Source of the DNA: Desmonostoc vinosum HA7617-LM4
GTDB taxonomy: Bacteria > Cyanobacteriota > Cyanobacteriia > Cyanobacteriales > Nostocaceae
Reading direction: 5' to 3'
Assembly (NCBI GenBank): GCA_019359515.1
Contig: JAHHHC010000018.1
Span: 1 to 64,000 of the forward strand
DNA length: 64,000 nt
In this document: piece after piece, positions 55,525 through 64,000 of the stretch
Numbering within the stretch: position 1 is the stretch's first letter
How the letters are laid out: every line of letters starts with the position of its first letter
Made by a program: the position numbers and the translations under genes
Notes under the pieces: model-generated
The model's database searches: none
What the model was told of the DNA's origin: nothing
What the model saw: only the letters and a program-made list of their open reading frames with translations

Positions 55525-56754
55525 ATGGCACGCGCAAAGTTTGAAAGGAATAAACCCCATATAAATATCGGTACTATTGGCCACGTTGACCACGGTAAAA
55601 CTACGTTAACGGCAGCCATCACCATGACCTTGGCAGCTCTTGGTCAGGCAGTAGCTAAAGGCTACGACCAAATCGATAACGCCCCAGAAGAAAAGGCGCG
55701 GGGGATTACCATCAATACCGCTCACGTTGAGTATGAAACCGAAAATCGGCACTATGCTCACGTAGATTGCCCCGGACACGCTGACTATGTAAAAAACATG
55801 ATCACCGGTGCGGCTCAGATGGATGGAGCTATCCTTGTAGTTGCTGCTACCGACGGCCCCATGCCCCAAACCCGCGAACACATCCTACTAGCAAAACAGG
55901 TCGGCGTTCCCAGTCTGGTTGTTTTCTTGAACAAAGAAGACTTGATGGATGACCCAGAACTGCTAGAACTAGTGGAACTAGAACTGCGGGAATTGCTGTC
56001 TAGCTATGATTTCCCTGGTGACGACATCCCCATTGTCAAAGGTTCTGGTCTACAAGCCCTTGAAGCCATGACCAAGAATCCTAAGAACCAACGAGGCGAA
56101 AACGAATGGGTAGACAAGATCTATGAGTTGATGGATGCTGTAGATTCTTTCATCCCCACTCCAGAACGCGATGTAGACAAACCCTTCCTGATGGCTGTAG
56201 AAGACGTATTCTCAATCACAGGTCGTGGTACCGTTGCTACCGGACGGATTGAACGGGGTAAAGTCAAAGTTGGCGACAACGTGGAACTCGTGGGGATCAG
56301 AGACAACCGCAGCACCACTGTCACCGGGATCGAGATGTTCAAGAAGAGTCTCGACGAAGGGATGGCTGGAGATAATGCTGGTGTACTGCTTCGTGGTATC
56401 CAAAAAGCTGATATTGAACGGGGGATGGTGTTAGCTAAACCTGGTTCCATTAAACCCCACACTCAATTTGAGGGTGAAGTGTACGTCCTCACCGAGAAAG
56501 AAGGTGGTCGGAAAACTCCATTTTTCCCTGGCTACCGTCCTCAATTCTATGTACGGACAACAGATGTAACTGGTACGATCACGACCTTCACCTCAGATGA
56601 TGGTAGTGCAGCGGAAATGGTCATGCCAGGCGATCGCATCAAAATGACCGTAGAATTGATCAACCCCATCGCGATCGAGCAAGGAATGCGCTTTGCTATC
56701 CGTGAAGGTGGTCGTACTATCGGTGCTGGTGTCGTCTCCAAAATCGTCAAATAG
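55525..56754 (+). CDS. tuf: Elongation factor Tu
   Basis: The 409-residue GTPase delivers aminoacyl-tRNA to the ribosome. It shows GHVDHGKTT (G1), [13 protein letters not shown] (G2), [12 protein letters not shown] (G3) and NKEDLMDD (G4, cyanobacterial form of NKxD). It is slightly longer than proteobacterial EF-Tu because of the [11 protein letters not shown] insertion (about 192-202), common in cyanobacteria. AAAGGAAA precedes the ATG. A perfect 12-bp inverted repeat follows. Confidence 0.98.
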   Translation: MARAKFERNKPHINIGTIGHVDHGKTTLTAAITMTLAALGQAVAKGYDQIDNAPEEKARGITINTAHVEYETENRHYAHVDCPGHADYVKNMITGAAQMDGAILVVAATDGPMPQTREHILLAKQVGVPSLVVFLNKEDLMDDPELLELVELELRELLSSYDFPGDDIPIVKGSGLQALEAMTKNPKNQRGENEWVDKIYELMDAVDSFIPTPERDVDKPFLMAVEDVFSITGRGTVATGRIERGKVKVGDNVELVGIRDNRSTTVTGIEMFKKSLDEGMAGDNAGVLLRGIQKADIERGMVLAKPGSIKPHTQFEGEVYVLTEKEGGRKTPFFPGYRPQFYVRTTDVTGTITTFTSDDGSAAEMVMPGDRIKMTVELINPIAIEQGMRFAIREGGRTIGAGVVSKIVK

Positions 56755-56775
56755 CACCTTTTGGCTCTGATTACC

Positions 56776-56815
56776 AAGGAGCAGAGACGGTCATAAAAAT
56801 GCCTCTCTGCTCCTT
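56776..56815 (+). terminator. Inverted repeat after tuf
   Basis: AAGGAGCAGAGA (56776-56787) and TCTCTGCTCCTT (56804-56815) form a perfect 12-bp stem with a 16-base loop. It has only a short T run, so partial termination before rpsJ is likely. Confidence 0.7.
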
Positions 56816-56927
56816 TCGCTTCCCTCAATTTCAGGTACTGGTGATTGGGGATCACGTACTAGTATTAGGTATATCCCCAGTTCCCAGTCCCTAGTCCCCT
56901 AGTTAATCCGAACCTAGAAAATCAAAG

Positions 56928-57245
56928 ATGGCAACCCTACAGCAGCAAAAGATTAGAATTCGCTTACAAGCTTTTGACCGACGCTTATTAGATACATCTT
57001 GCGAAAAGATTGTAGACACAGCTAACCGTACTAACGCTACAGCCATAGGGCCAATTCCTTTACCAACAAAACGGCGGATTTATTGTGTACTGCGATCGCC
57101 TCACGTCGATAAAGATTCGCGAGAACATTTTGAAACCCGTACCCATCGCCGAATTATTGATATCTATCAGCCTTCTTCTAAAACTATTGATGCTTTGATG
57201 AAACTGGATCTACCATCGGGTGTAGATATTGAAGTAAAACTGTAA
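56928..57245 (+). CDS. rpsJ: 30S ribosomal protein S10
   Basis: The 105-residue protein is an assembly component of the 30S head and, in bacteria generally, a partner of NusB in antitermination. It contains [50 protein letters not shown] and the C-terminal [11 protein letters not shown]. In cyanobacteria rpsJ commonly closes the str operon after tuf, as here. A terminator follows at 57381. Confidence 0.98.
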   Translation: MATLQQQKIRIRLQAFDRRLLDTSCEKIVDTANRTNATAIGPIPLPTKRRIYCVLRSPHVDKDSREHFETRTHRRIIDIYQPSSKTIDALMKLDLPSGVDIEVKL

Positions 57246-57380
57246 TTTGTCACTAGTCATTAGTCATTCATTTACACTTGAAAACAGATAAAGCTCAAAG
57301 CGCAAAGTCTGAACAGAGGTTTCCTCGGTTCAGAACTTTGTAAGAGAGGACAAATGACATTAGTATTAATATTTACCTGA

Positions 57381-57409
57381 CCCTGAAGAAATATATCTCA
57401 GGGCTTTTT
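57381..57409 (+). terminator. Rho-independent terminator of the str operon
   Basis: CCCTGA (57381-57386) pairs with TCAGGG (57398-57403), followed by CTTTTTATT. Confidence 0.8.
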
Positions 57410-57503
57410 ATTAGCAATAAAACAAATGATAGAATGTAGACAAAGTACGGGAAAAGCAGAGAAAAAGAATTTTTAAAGATTAAATTTATACTAAAAGGTA
57501 ACA

Positions 57504-58154
57504 ATGGCATCCTCTTCTAAAATTGCAGTTCGCGAGCTACCTCTGTTCCCGTTATCCGAAGTAGTTCTTTTCCCTACCAGACCATTACCGTTGCATATCT
57601 TTGAATTTCGCTACCGAATCATGATGAACACGATCTTGGAAAGCGATCGCAGGTTTGGCGTGCTAATGGTTGATCCGGTTAAGGGAACGATTGCAAATGT
57701 TGGCTGCTGTGCTGAAATTGTTCATCATCAGCGGCTACCAGATGACCGCATGAAGATGTTGACCCTGGGACAACAAAGGTTTCGTGTACTAGAATATGTC
57801 CGCGAAAAGCCCTACTGTGTAGGCTTAGTAGAGTGGATCGAAGACCATCCACCAATTAAAGATTTGCGTCCTTTAGCCTCAGAAGTAGAGCAACTGCTGC
57901 GAGATGTCGTGCGTTTGTCGGCGAAATTAACTGAACAAAACATCGAACTACCAGAAGATTTACCCGACTTGCCAACAGAGTTATCCTATTGGGTAGCGAG
58001 CAATCTTTATGGAGTTGCCACTGAGCAGCAGTCATTGCTAGAAATGCAAGATACGATCGCTCGTTTGGAAAGAGAAGCAGAAATTTTAACTTCTACTCGT
58101 AATCATTTGGCAGCTCGCGCTGTTCTCAAAGATACTTTTAATCAGAAGTTATGA
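57504..58154 (+). CDS. LON peptidase substrate-binding domain protein
   Basis: The 216-residue protein consists of the Lon N-terminal substrate-binding domain alone, without ATPase or protease parts. PLFPLSEVVLFPTRPLPLHIFEFRYR is the typical beginning (about 14-39); a helical bundle ends the protein (about 115-205). Stand-alone Lon-N proteins are widespread in cyanobacteria and plants and may be adaptors; the role is not established. The 3' end overlaps the convergent pheA by 6 bases. Confidence 0.9.
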   Translation: MASSSKIAVRELPLFPLSEVVLFPTRPLPLHIFEFRYRIMMNTILESDRRFGVLMVDPVKGTIANVGCCAEIVHHQRLPDDRMKMLTLGQQRFRVLEYVREKPYCVGLVEWIEDHPPIKDLRPLASEVEQLLRDVVRLSAKLTEQNIELPEDLPDLPTELSYWVASNLYGVATEQQSLLEMQDTIARLEREAEILTSTRNHLAARAVLKDTFNQKL

Positions 58155-59054
58155 GTAATTTGTGTTCTCAAATGACAAAGAACTAGATGCGCTAATTGAC
58201 AAAACATTGTAACTACCAAAGATTTTTAAGACTTCTGTATAGGTAGTTAATTCATCTAGGGCAGATTGCATTTGTGCTTCATTGACATCAGCTTCTAAGT
58301 CAATAAAAAATAAGTATTCCCCTAGCGATCGCTTCGTTGGGCGAGACTCAATTCGACTCAGATTGATTTCTCGTTGAGCGAATATTTGCAGAGGTTTAAC
58401 TAGCGCTCCAGGCATATTAGCAGGCAAACTAAAAGCTAGTGAAGTATGACTTTTACTTGCTGTTAAGAAGGGGTTAGCTGTATCTATTTGACTCTGACTT
58501 ACCACCCAAAAGCGAGTACAGTTTTCGGGGTGGTCATTAATACCGCTAGCAAGTATGGGAAGGTTGTATAGTTGAGCTGCTCTACCTGATGCGATCGCTG
58601 CTATTGTCACCTCTTGTTCGAGTTGCTGTAGGATTTCAGTTGTAGAATTGCCTGGAATTAGCTGCACACTTGGCAGAAACCGCTCTAGCCAACCTTGACA
58701 TTGTGCTAAAGCTTGCGGATGAGAGTAAACAGTTTTAATTTCATCCAAGCTAGGTGCATAAGAAATTAGCGTATGGACAATAGGCATCACCAAAGCCAAT
58801 TGAATTTGCAAATTGTCCAATTGCCACAGTGTATCCATTGTCATAGTTACACTTCCTTCAATAGAATTTTCTACAGGCACGACAGCCAACTGCGATGCTC
58901 CCGCAGCAACAGCTTGCAATGACTGGGCAATAGTGGGATGAGGGCACAAGATTGCTTCGACTTGCCTATTTTTGCTCAGCCAATTGACATAAAAAGCTGC
59001 TGCTTGTTCTGCGTAAGTGCCAGGAGGCCCTAAATGGGCAATGGATATGGTCAT
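58149..59054 (-). CDS. pheA: Prephenate dehydratase
   Basis: The enzyme converts prephenate to phenylpyruvate in phenylalanine synthesis. The 301-residue protein starts SIAHLGPPGTYAEQAA and has VPVENSIEGSV and the catalytic-site NCTRFWVVSQ (about 183-192). A regulatory ACT domain (about 208-285) includes LSRIESRPTKRSLGEYLFFID; the ESRP motif binds phenylalanine for feedback inhibition. No chorismate mutase domain is present. It is convergent with, and overlaps, the LON-domain gene. Confidence 0.95.
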   Translation of the reverse strand: MTISIAHLGPPGTYAEQAAAFYVNWLSKNRQVEAILCPHPTIAQSLQAVAAGASQLAVVPVENSIEGSVTMTMDTLWQLDNLQIQLALVMPIVHTLISYAPSLDEIKTVYSHPQALAQCQGWLERFLPSVQLIPGNSTTEILQQLEQEVTIAAIASGRAAQLYNLPILASGINDHPENCTRFWVVSQSQIDTANPFLTASKSHTSLAFSLPANMPGALVKPLQIFAQREINLSRIESRPTKRSLGEYLFFIDLEADVNEAQMQSALDELTTYTEVLKIFGSYNVLSISASSSLSFENTNYS

Positions 59055-59553
59055 AGCATTTAGTTATTAGATATAGCAGGGAACAGGGAACAGGCTTGAA
59101 TTCGAGGTGCGGCGCTTAGCGACAACCATTGGTGTCAAGTTAACGTAGAACCGATGTCCCGCAAGAAACTGAAGTTCCTTGCTGATAGCAAAAGTCATCT
59201 CAAGATGACTGAATATCCCCCAAGATTTTGAGTCTACTTTAGTAGACTTGAGCTATTAGCCAAGAAATTTATTTCTTGGCGGGTGAGGAAGCCAACACCG
59301 AAGCTATTTCTAGCTTAAGTTGACACCAATGGGCGACAACGCACCCTACATCACATTTATATAGACTATATCGGAGATGAATTCACCTGTTATTTCATAA
59401 TTTACGTTTAATGTGAATTAGAGGCTGAAACCCTGTATTCTTGGTGTAGAGACGCTTCAAAAGCGCGTCTCTACAAAGCGCAAAATCCTTGATGTAGGAT
59501 TGATTTTTATATTTCACATCAGGCGTAATTTTGCTTGAATTTGATTATTTTGG
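59055..59553. other. Intergenic region with a MITE and a 10-bp inverted repeat
   Basis: Besides the element at 59126-59332, GTAGAGACGC (59445-59454) and GCGTCTCTAC (59465-59474) form a perfect stem, a palindrome I recall as common in Nostoc intergenic DNA. No gene is supported. Confidence 0.6.
59126..59332. mobile_element. 207-bp MITE with terminal inverted repeats and 7-8 bp target duplication
   Basis: The left end CCATTGGTGTCAAGTTAACG and the outward-read right end CCATTGGTGTCAACTTAAGC match at 16-17 of 20 positions. GCGACAA flanks both sides (59119-59125 and 59333-59339), or 8 bases if the next C is counted. Internal short hairpins (CATCTCAAGATG; TCTACTTTAGTAGA; CAAGAAATTTATTTCTTGG) are present and there is no ORF. 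The family of the helper IS was not identified with certainty. Confidence 0.8.
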
Positions 59554-61257
59554 TTACGTACCGTTTGTTTTAGCATTACAACGATATAACTTGTAACTAT
59601 ATTCACCAGCAGACTTTCCGACTTGCGGATCGAAGAAACAGCCTTGAGATGCCAAATCGACACGAGTCCGAAATTCAACCAACCATAAGTCTAAAGGTCT
59701 GGGAATTGTGGTTAGTTGTTGCTGTAACACTTGCATTGCTTGGGTATAAGTATTATCTGCCAGATCTTGGCGAGCCAGAAAAAATTGCAAATTTTGAGTA
59801 GGTTGGTGTGGGAACTCCCAAGCTAACCCCATCATTCTGCCAGTTTGCCCATGATGCTTGTGAGTAGTAGCAATTAGTACATTTCCTGGAGATGCTTTTT
59901 GAATGATCGAAGCTAGGATATCTGGGCGTTGATTTTGTAGATAGCCTAGATTCCCAGCTGCTGTTACTCCTCCAAGCGTTGCCATCAGCCAAATTATACT
60001 GACTGCTACTTTCCCATTGATTAAGGGTGAGAATTTCTGCTCTGTATGCTTTATTCGTTGCCAACAGCCTGCTAAGGCAGCCCCAATCAGTAAAATTACT
60101 ACTGGTGCCAAGATAAATTGAAAACGAGCAGCCAAAGTTAAGTCTTTTCCCAAACCATAGGTAAAACCCAAGCACAATGCGATCGCCCCAAAAACATACC
60201 CACTTAATACCCCAATAGCAAGACGAGCATTAGAGTCTTGCTGCTGGATTTTCAGCCCATAATTGAGTTTTGGTAAACTCCAAACCAAAAACAGCAAAGT
60301 TACCATACCAGAAACAACCACAATCGCCAAAGGTAAGCTAGTGAGTGCTGAAGGCAGTAGCAATAACATACTCATCACCCAAAGCAATAGCCGTCCTAGC
60401 GGTTCTATCCATCTGAGATGGAGATTGCTAGTTGCCACCCAGGTTGTAAGTTCATTGCCAGGAATCTTTTGCACAGTGGGTATCCAAATCAAACATCCAA
60501 CCAAGCTACCCATGACAATTATCAACATGCGCCACCAATTAGCTGACACAGAATTAGTTCGGCGCTGTTGCCAAATTTGCCCCAGCAATACAAAGCCTTG
60601 AGCGCACAAACTCAGTGTGAAAAAATAATGGGTTGCTACCCCTAAGCTGTTGATTGCCACCCAAGCTAATACCAGCCACATGGGTAGCAGTTGCCGACGA
60701 TAGATGATCTCAATAGCTTTGACTAGGCAGCACACAGAAGCCATCACTAGCAAAATTGCTAAAGTGTAATGACGTGCTTCTCTACCTAAAAAAACGGCAT
60801 AGGGCGAAATTGCCATGATTGCTGCTGCCATTTGGGCTACTACATGAGAACGAAAAGCTAAGTAGCCAAAGCCAAACATGGCGGGAATTGCTGCTACACC
60901 AAACAAAGCACTAAGCGATCGCGCCACCCAAATTGAAGCTAATTCCCCTGAAGACGAAAACATTTTCATCCACAAATGTGCTAGTGCAAAATAAACCGGA
61001 GGATGAGTACTTTCGGCAAATAAGCGCTCAATTACTGCGCTAATTCCAGTTCCGGGTGTAGGTTGCAGTGGTTGCAACAGAACATCTGCACTCATAATTT
61101 GATTGAGTGGGATTGAACGAAAACTATTACCCAAACTAAAAACTATCGTGGCACACTCATCAGTCCAAGGGGGTAAAGATGCCAAACGCCACAAGCGCAA
61201 ACTAGCGCCAATGACTAACCATAGCAATAGTAGTAGTATATGAGAGCGGTTTTTCAT
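59554..61257 (-). CDS. GT39-like glycosyltransferase membrane protein
   Basis: The 567-residue polytopic protein has the GT-C loop LPPWTDECATIVFSLGNSF (Asp-Glu pair near residue 33), the STHPPVYFALAHLWMKMF segment typical of PMT_2 proteins, about eleven hydrophobic segments and a soluble tail ending SYKLYRCNAK. It is not closely related to the 37847 protein in its loops. It should transfer a sugar from a polyprenyl-phosphate donor; the acceptor is unknown. It stands alone between pheA and DUF1997. Confidence 0.82.
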   Translation of the reverse strand: MKNRSHILLLLLWLVIGASLRLWRLASLPPWTDECATIVFSLGNSFRSIPLNQIMSADVLLQPLQPTPGTGISAVIERLFAESTHPPVYFALAHLWMKMFSSSGELASIWVARSLSALFGVAAIPAMFGFGYLAFRSHVVAQMAAAIMAISPYAVFLGREARHYTLAILLVMASVCCLVKAIEIIYRRQLLPMWLVLAWVAINSLGVATHYFFTLSLCAQGFVLLGQIWQQRRTNSVSANWWRMLIIVMGSLVGCLIWIPTVQKIPGNELTTWVATSNLHLRWIEPLGRLLLWVMSMLLLLPSALTSLPLAIVVVSGMVTLLFLVWSLPKLNYGLKIQQQDSNARLAIGVLSGYVFGAIALCLGFTYGLGKDLTLAARFQFILAPVVILLIGAALAGCWQRIKHTEQKFSPLINGKVAVSIIWLMATLGGVTAAGNLGYLQNQRPDILASIIQKASPGNVLIATTHKHHGQTGRMMGLAWEFPHQPTQNLQFFLARQDLADNTYTQAMQVLQQQLTTIPRPLDLWLVEFRTRVDLASQGCFFDPQVGKSAGEYSYKLYRCNAKTNGT

Positions 61258-61477
61258 TTAATACATAATTTGGGCAACTTTTTGATATATAATTATCCTT
61301 TTTTAGAAATATTAAATGTATTTTTTTTCTATCGTAATGATGAGAAACAATTATAACTAAATATAGATTTCTCAGATCAACAAAATGGGGTATGTCTGAT
61401 TTTTACTAAATCAAGTTTAGTAAGCACAATAAATTAATTAATAATAGAATTATTAAAACAATTACTTCCCACAACTC

Positions 61478-62065
61478 ATGGCTACCAAGTTTACTGCCTC
61501 CCAATCGGTGGAAATCGCTGTCCCCCAGCAGCCTATTCCTATTCAGCACTACTTGCGTCAGCCTCAACGGCTAGTTAAGACATTGGTAGATAATAGCCGC
61601 ATTCAGCAACTTTCAGAGGAAGTATTTCGCTTGAAAATGCGTCCTATGGCCTTTATGTCACTAAGTATCCAGCCTACTGTAGACATGAAAGTCTGGGCAG
61701 AATCAAATGGCATAATCTATTTGCGATCGCTAAGTTGTGAAATTCTTGGTTTCGAGTATATTAACCAGCGCTTTGCTTTAGATTTAAAAGGACATTTGTC
61801 TCCTTATCAACTCAGCACTGGGACTCGGCTGCAAGGGAGAGCCGATTTAGAGGTACAGGTGGATTTGCCTCCACCATTTTCTTTTACTCCCAAGCCAATT
61901 TTAGAAGCCACTGGCAATGGCTTACTCAAGAGTGTGCTGTTAACAGTTAAGCAACGATTACTACATCAGCTTTTAGCCGATTATCGCCACTGGGTAATAT
62001 CGCAAACTACAGAGCAAGGTTTTGACAATGAGAGTACTGATTTCCCAATCCTCAATATGGAATAG
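61478..62065 (+). CDS. DUF1997 family protein
   Basis: The 195-residue protein has the DUF1997 layout, including LRQPQRLVKTLVDNSRIQQL, FRLKMRPMAFMSLSIQPTVDM and PLEV-like LPPPFSFTPKPILEATGNGLL. The fold is probably SRPBCC-like (START-type lipid or pigment binding). The family occurs in cyanobacteria and chloroplasts and its function is unknown. The stop codon sits at the start of a GGGAGTA-type repeat (NME then TAG). Confidence 0.85.
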   Translation: MATKFTASQSVEIAVPQQPIPIQHYLRQPQRLVKTLVDNSRIQQLSEEVFRLKMRPMAFMSLSIQPTVDMKVWAESNGIIYLRSLSCEILGFEYINQRFALDLKGHLSPYQLSTGTRLQGRADLEVQVDLPPPFSFTPKPILEATGNGLLKSVLLTVKQRLLHQLLADYRHWVISQTTEQGFDNESTDFPILNME

Positions 62066-62141
62066 GGAGTAGGGAAGAAATATTTTTATAGTTCCTTGAG
62101 TACTGAGTAAATTAAAACCTACTCAGCACTCAGCACGCGGC

Positions 62142-62834
62142 TCAACGTTCCGCTACCGCGCTTGAACACTCAGTAGTGATTTGACAAGGACGAAAAGACT
62201 TGCGATGCAGGGGTGAGGAGCCGTATTGTTGGAGAGCCAGCAAATGCCGCTGGCTACCATAACCTTTATTATGAACCAAATCGTACATAGGGTATTTTGT
62301 GGCTAAACGCAACACCAGTTCGTCACGCCAAACTTTGGCTACGATACTGGCAGAAGCAATAGCAAGCGATCGCTCATCCCCTTTGACTATTGTTTGTTGC
62401 GGCAACGGCAGATCTTTGACTAACTGATTACCATCAATCAAGCAGATTTTTGGTTGTACTTTCAGCTTCAACACGGCTCGCTTCATTGCCAACAGTGTTG
62501 CCTGTAAAATATTCATCCGGTCAATTTCCGCAGTGGAAGCAAAGCCAATTTTCCAATCTACAGCCAGCAGACTAATTTGCTGCGCTAGCTGAGTTCTGCG
62601 TGAACTAGAGAGCTTTTTACTATCTTTAATTTCCGCTGCTATCAGTTTTGGTAATGCATGATCTGGTAGTATGACTGCCGCTGCAACCACAGGGCCAAAT
62701 AGCGCACCTCGCCCTACTTCATCTACACCTGCGATCAACCCTTGAATGCCCGACATGGTGGATAACTCTAACCAATTCTGTTCACCTAAACATGTTGGCG
62801 AACGAATAGTAGCAGTTTGTTCTGTGTCTGCCAT
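62142..62834 (-). CDS. rnhB: Ribonuclease HII
   Basis: RNase HII nicks DNA 5' of misincorporated ribonucleotides and removes RNA from RNA-DNA hybrids. The conserved core starts IAGVDEVGRGALFGPVVAAAVIL (catalytic Asp and Glu of DEVGRG) and includes DSKKLSSSRR, CLIDGNQ and ASIVAKVWRD. The 26 residues before MSGIQGLIAGVDEVGRG are not conserved, and the ATG at 62756 is an alternative start. It follows rne after 8 bases, so the two are probably co-transcribed; this order is common in cyanobacteria. Confidence 0.93.
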   Translation of the reverse strand: MADTEQTATIRSPTCLGEQNWLELSTMSGIQGLIAGVDEVGRGALFGPVVAAAVILPDHALPKLIAAEIKDSKKLSSSRRTQLAQQISLLAVDWKIGFASTAEIDRMNILQATLLAMKRAVLKLKVQPKICLIDGNQLVKDLPLPQQTIVKGDERSLAIASASIVAKVWRDELVLRLATKYPMYDLVHNKGYGSQRHLLALQQYGSSPLHRKSFRPCQITTECSSAVAER

Positions 62835-62842
62835 AAGTTGAA

Positions 62843-64000
62843 TTAGCTTTCATCAGTCGATGTATCCGTGGCCGAAGAACGACGTCGGCGACGACGATTA
62901 GCGGCGGCGGTACTCATGGCTTCACTTTCCTCCGCAATTTCGCTAAATCCTGATAGCTCAGTAGTTTCTGGCGGCAAGGATTTTTCTTCTAACTCAACTT
63001 TGAGAGTAGGCATTTTACTCGCACTAACTTCAGGTGTTATTTTTTCAATGGGAGTGGGAGTTACATCTAAAGTTGATTCCGTTGATGTCATCGGTGGCTG
63101 TCCTGGCAGAGTGACGTTAATAATCACAGATTTAGAATTTTTGACTTCCCGATTCAAACGCACCAACGGGGAGACTCCCATCAAAGCGAAAACATCTTGC
63201 TCATCTCGTGTCATTTCTACAGAGACAATCTCCGGTGGTTCTACCACTGGCTTGACTGGCTCCACTTTAGTAATTTTAGTGCGCTCTGCTCTCTCACTCC
63301 AACCTGATTTACCAATGCTGGGTGATGGAATTTCTGGTGCTTCTAGTTCTGCTTCGCCATCCAAGTCTAGATCTGGATCATTAACAAAAGCTAGGGGATT
63401 GGCAGCAGTTCTGGTTTCATCTTTCCCATTAGTTCCATTGATGCCGATGCGATTTCGGCGAGTGCGGGTACGACGCTTGTTGTGATCGCCAAGTTCTTGA
63501 TAGCTAGGATGATTAATTAAATTTAAAGCACCCATTTCCGATTCACCATCGAATCCTTCCCCAAATCCTTCGTAGGTTTCTCTTGGTTCTGTGATTCGGG
63601 CAGTCAGTGGACGTGGTTCTCTGCTGGGGAGAGGTACAAAACGCTCTGGTATTTCTGCTGGTGTTGGTAATCGGCTTTCGTGTTCTCCAGGTAAGCGTAC
63701 AGTATGCCCTAATCCGCCACAAGTGGGACAAGTTTCACCAAACAATTCGTAAATATTTTGACCTTGACGCTTACGAGTCAGTTCTACTAAACCCAGTTCG
63801 GTGAGTTGGGCTATTTGAGGACGGGCTTTATCTGCTTTGAGGGCTTTGTTAAAGTGTTCGAGGACGTGGAGTTGATCGCGCCGTGATTCCATATCAATAA
63901 AATCAACGACAATCACCCCGGCGATATTTCGCAGACGCATTTGGCGAGCGATTTCTGTTGCAGCTTCGCAGTTTGTCCACAGAACTGTCTCTCTGGCTGT
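62843..64000 (-). CDS. rne: Ribonuclease E/G family protein, 3' part (gene continues beyond the window)
   Basis: The frame is open to the window edge, so the N-terminal S1 and most of the catalytic domain lie outside. Visible parts: the end of the catalytic domain (NCEAATEIARQMRLRNIAGV, VVDFIDM with the Mg-binding Asp), and the Zn-link cysteines in CPTCGG, which join subunits in RNase E. A long low-complexity acidic/basic tail ends NRRRRRRSSATDTSTDES. In cyanobacteria an Arg-rich stretch of this type at the C-terminus is reported to bind polynucleotide phosphorylase. RNase E starts most mRNA decay. The rnhB gene follows. Confidence 0.95.
   Translation of the reverse strand, partial: TARETVLWTNCEAATEIARQMRLRNIAGVIVVDFIDMESRRDQLHVLEHFNKALKADKARPQIAQLTELGLVELTRKRQGQNIYELFGETCPTCGGLGHTVRLPGEHESRLPTPAEIPERFVPLPSREPRPLTARITEPRETYEGFGEGFDGESEMGALNLINHPSYQELGDHNKRRTRTRRNRIGINGTNGKDETRTAANPLAFVNDPDLDLDGEAELEAPEIPSPSIGKSGWSERAERTKITKVEPVKPVVEPPEIVSVEMTRDEQDVFALMGVSPLVRLNREVKNSKSVIINVTLPGQPPMTSTESTLDVTPTPIEKITPEVSASKMPTLKVELEEKSLPPETTELSGFSEIAEESEAMSTAAANRRRRRRSSATDTSTDES

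Overview
The window comes from a filamentous, heterocyst-type cyanobacterium (order Nostocales, Nostoc/Anabaena/Calothrix-like). Evidence: very frequent HIP1 octamers (GCGATCGC), heptameric short tandem repeats (GGGGACT, GGGAGTA, TAATTCG types), cyanobacteria-specific families (DUF1815, DUF2839, DUF1997), a cyanobacterial RNase E tail, and a standalone glutamate synthase large subunit with no gltD beside it.

Layout. 1-4.2 kb: an IS200/IS605-type right end, a DUF2237 gene, then a minus-strand hopanoid tailoring set (HpnK deacetylase, HpnJ radical SAM, squalene-synthase-family enzyme). 4.9-6.0 kb: a Rieske/FAD oxidoreductase broken by an internal deletion. 6.7-12 kb: two related PAS histidine kinases; the first has a tandem-repeat insertion in its dimerisation hairpin and a degenerate ATPase domain. 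12-19 kb: an accessory, repeat-rich stretch with small proteins (including a 56-aa ribbon-helix-helix protein), an IS630 remnant, a Spy-like protein, an M48 protease, a divergent DinG-like helicase and DUF2839; two identical 93-bp inverted repeats lie at 9.4 and 14.8 kb. 19-24.4 kb: DUF1815, a secreted TPR-CHAT protein, a hotdog thioesterase and dxr. 24.7-31.4 kb: three GT-C-like membrane proteins (two GT76-like paralogues around a DUF2079 protein), then an FHA-FHA-ABC transporter. 31.9-37.8 kb: a co-oriented cluster of an LTxxQ lipoprotein, a HydE-like radical SAM enzyme, a membrane-anchored methyltransferase, an EamA exporter and a HemN-like radical SAM enzyme. This is the best candidate here for an undescribed pathway. 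37.8-42.8 kb: GT39, polyprenyl-phosphate GT2 and a NodB deacetylase, with a 127-bp MITE in the gap. 42.9-47.5 kb: glutamate synthase. 48.3-50.5 kb: a proline-rich phosphodiester glycosidase-domain protein. 50.8-58.2 kb: cupin, SufA-like protein, the str operon (rpsL, rpsG, fusA, tuf, rpsJ) and a LON-domain protein. 58.1-64 kb: pheA, a 207-bp MITE, a GT39 protein, DUF1997, rnhB and the 3' part of rne.

How the parts relate. HpnK and HpnJ are expected to act in succession on the sugar head group of bacteriohopanetetrol, and the squalene-synthase-like enzyme could supply the C30 precursor. The GT2 and GT-C genes fit lipid-linked sugar transfer to the envelope. The str operon is a standard housekeeping block driven by a consensus promoter before rpsL, but rpsL and rpsG are separated by 528 bp holding a terminator-like hairpin. 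Small non-autonomous elements and heptamer arrays have repeatedly remodelled intergenic DNA and sometimes gene ends. No tRNA, rRNA or CRISPR array was recognised.
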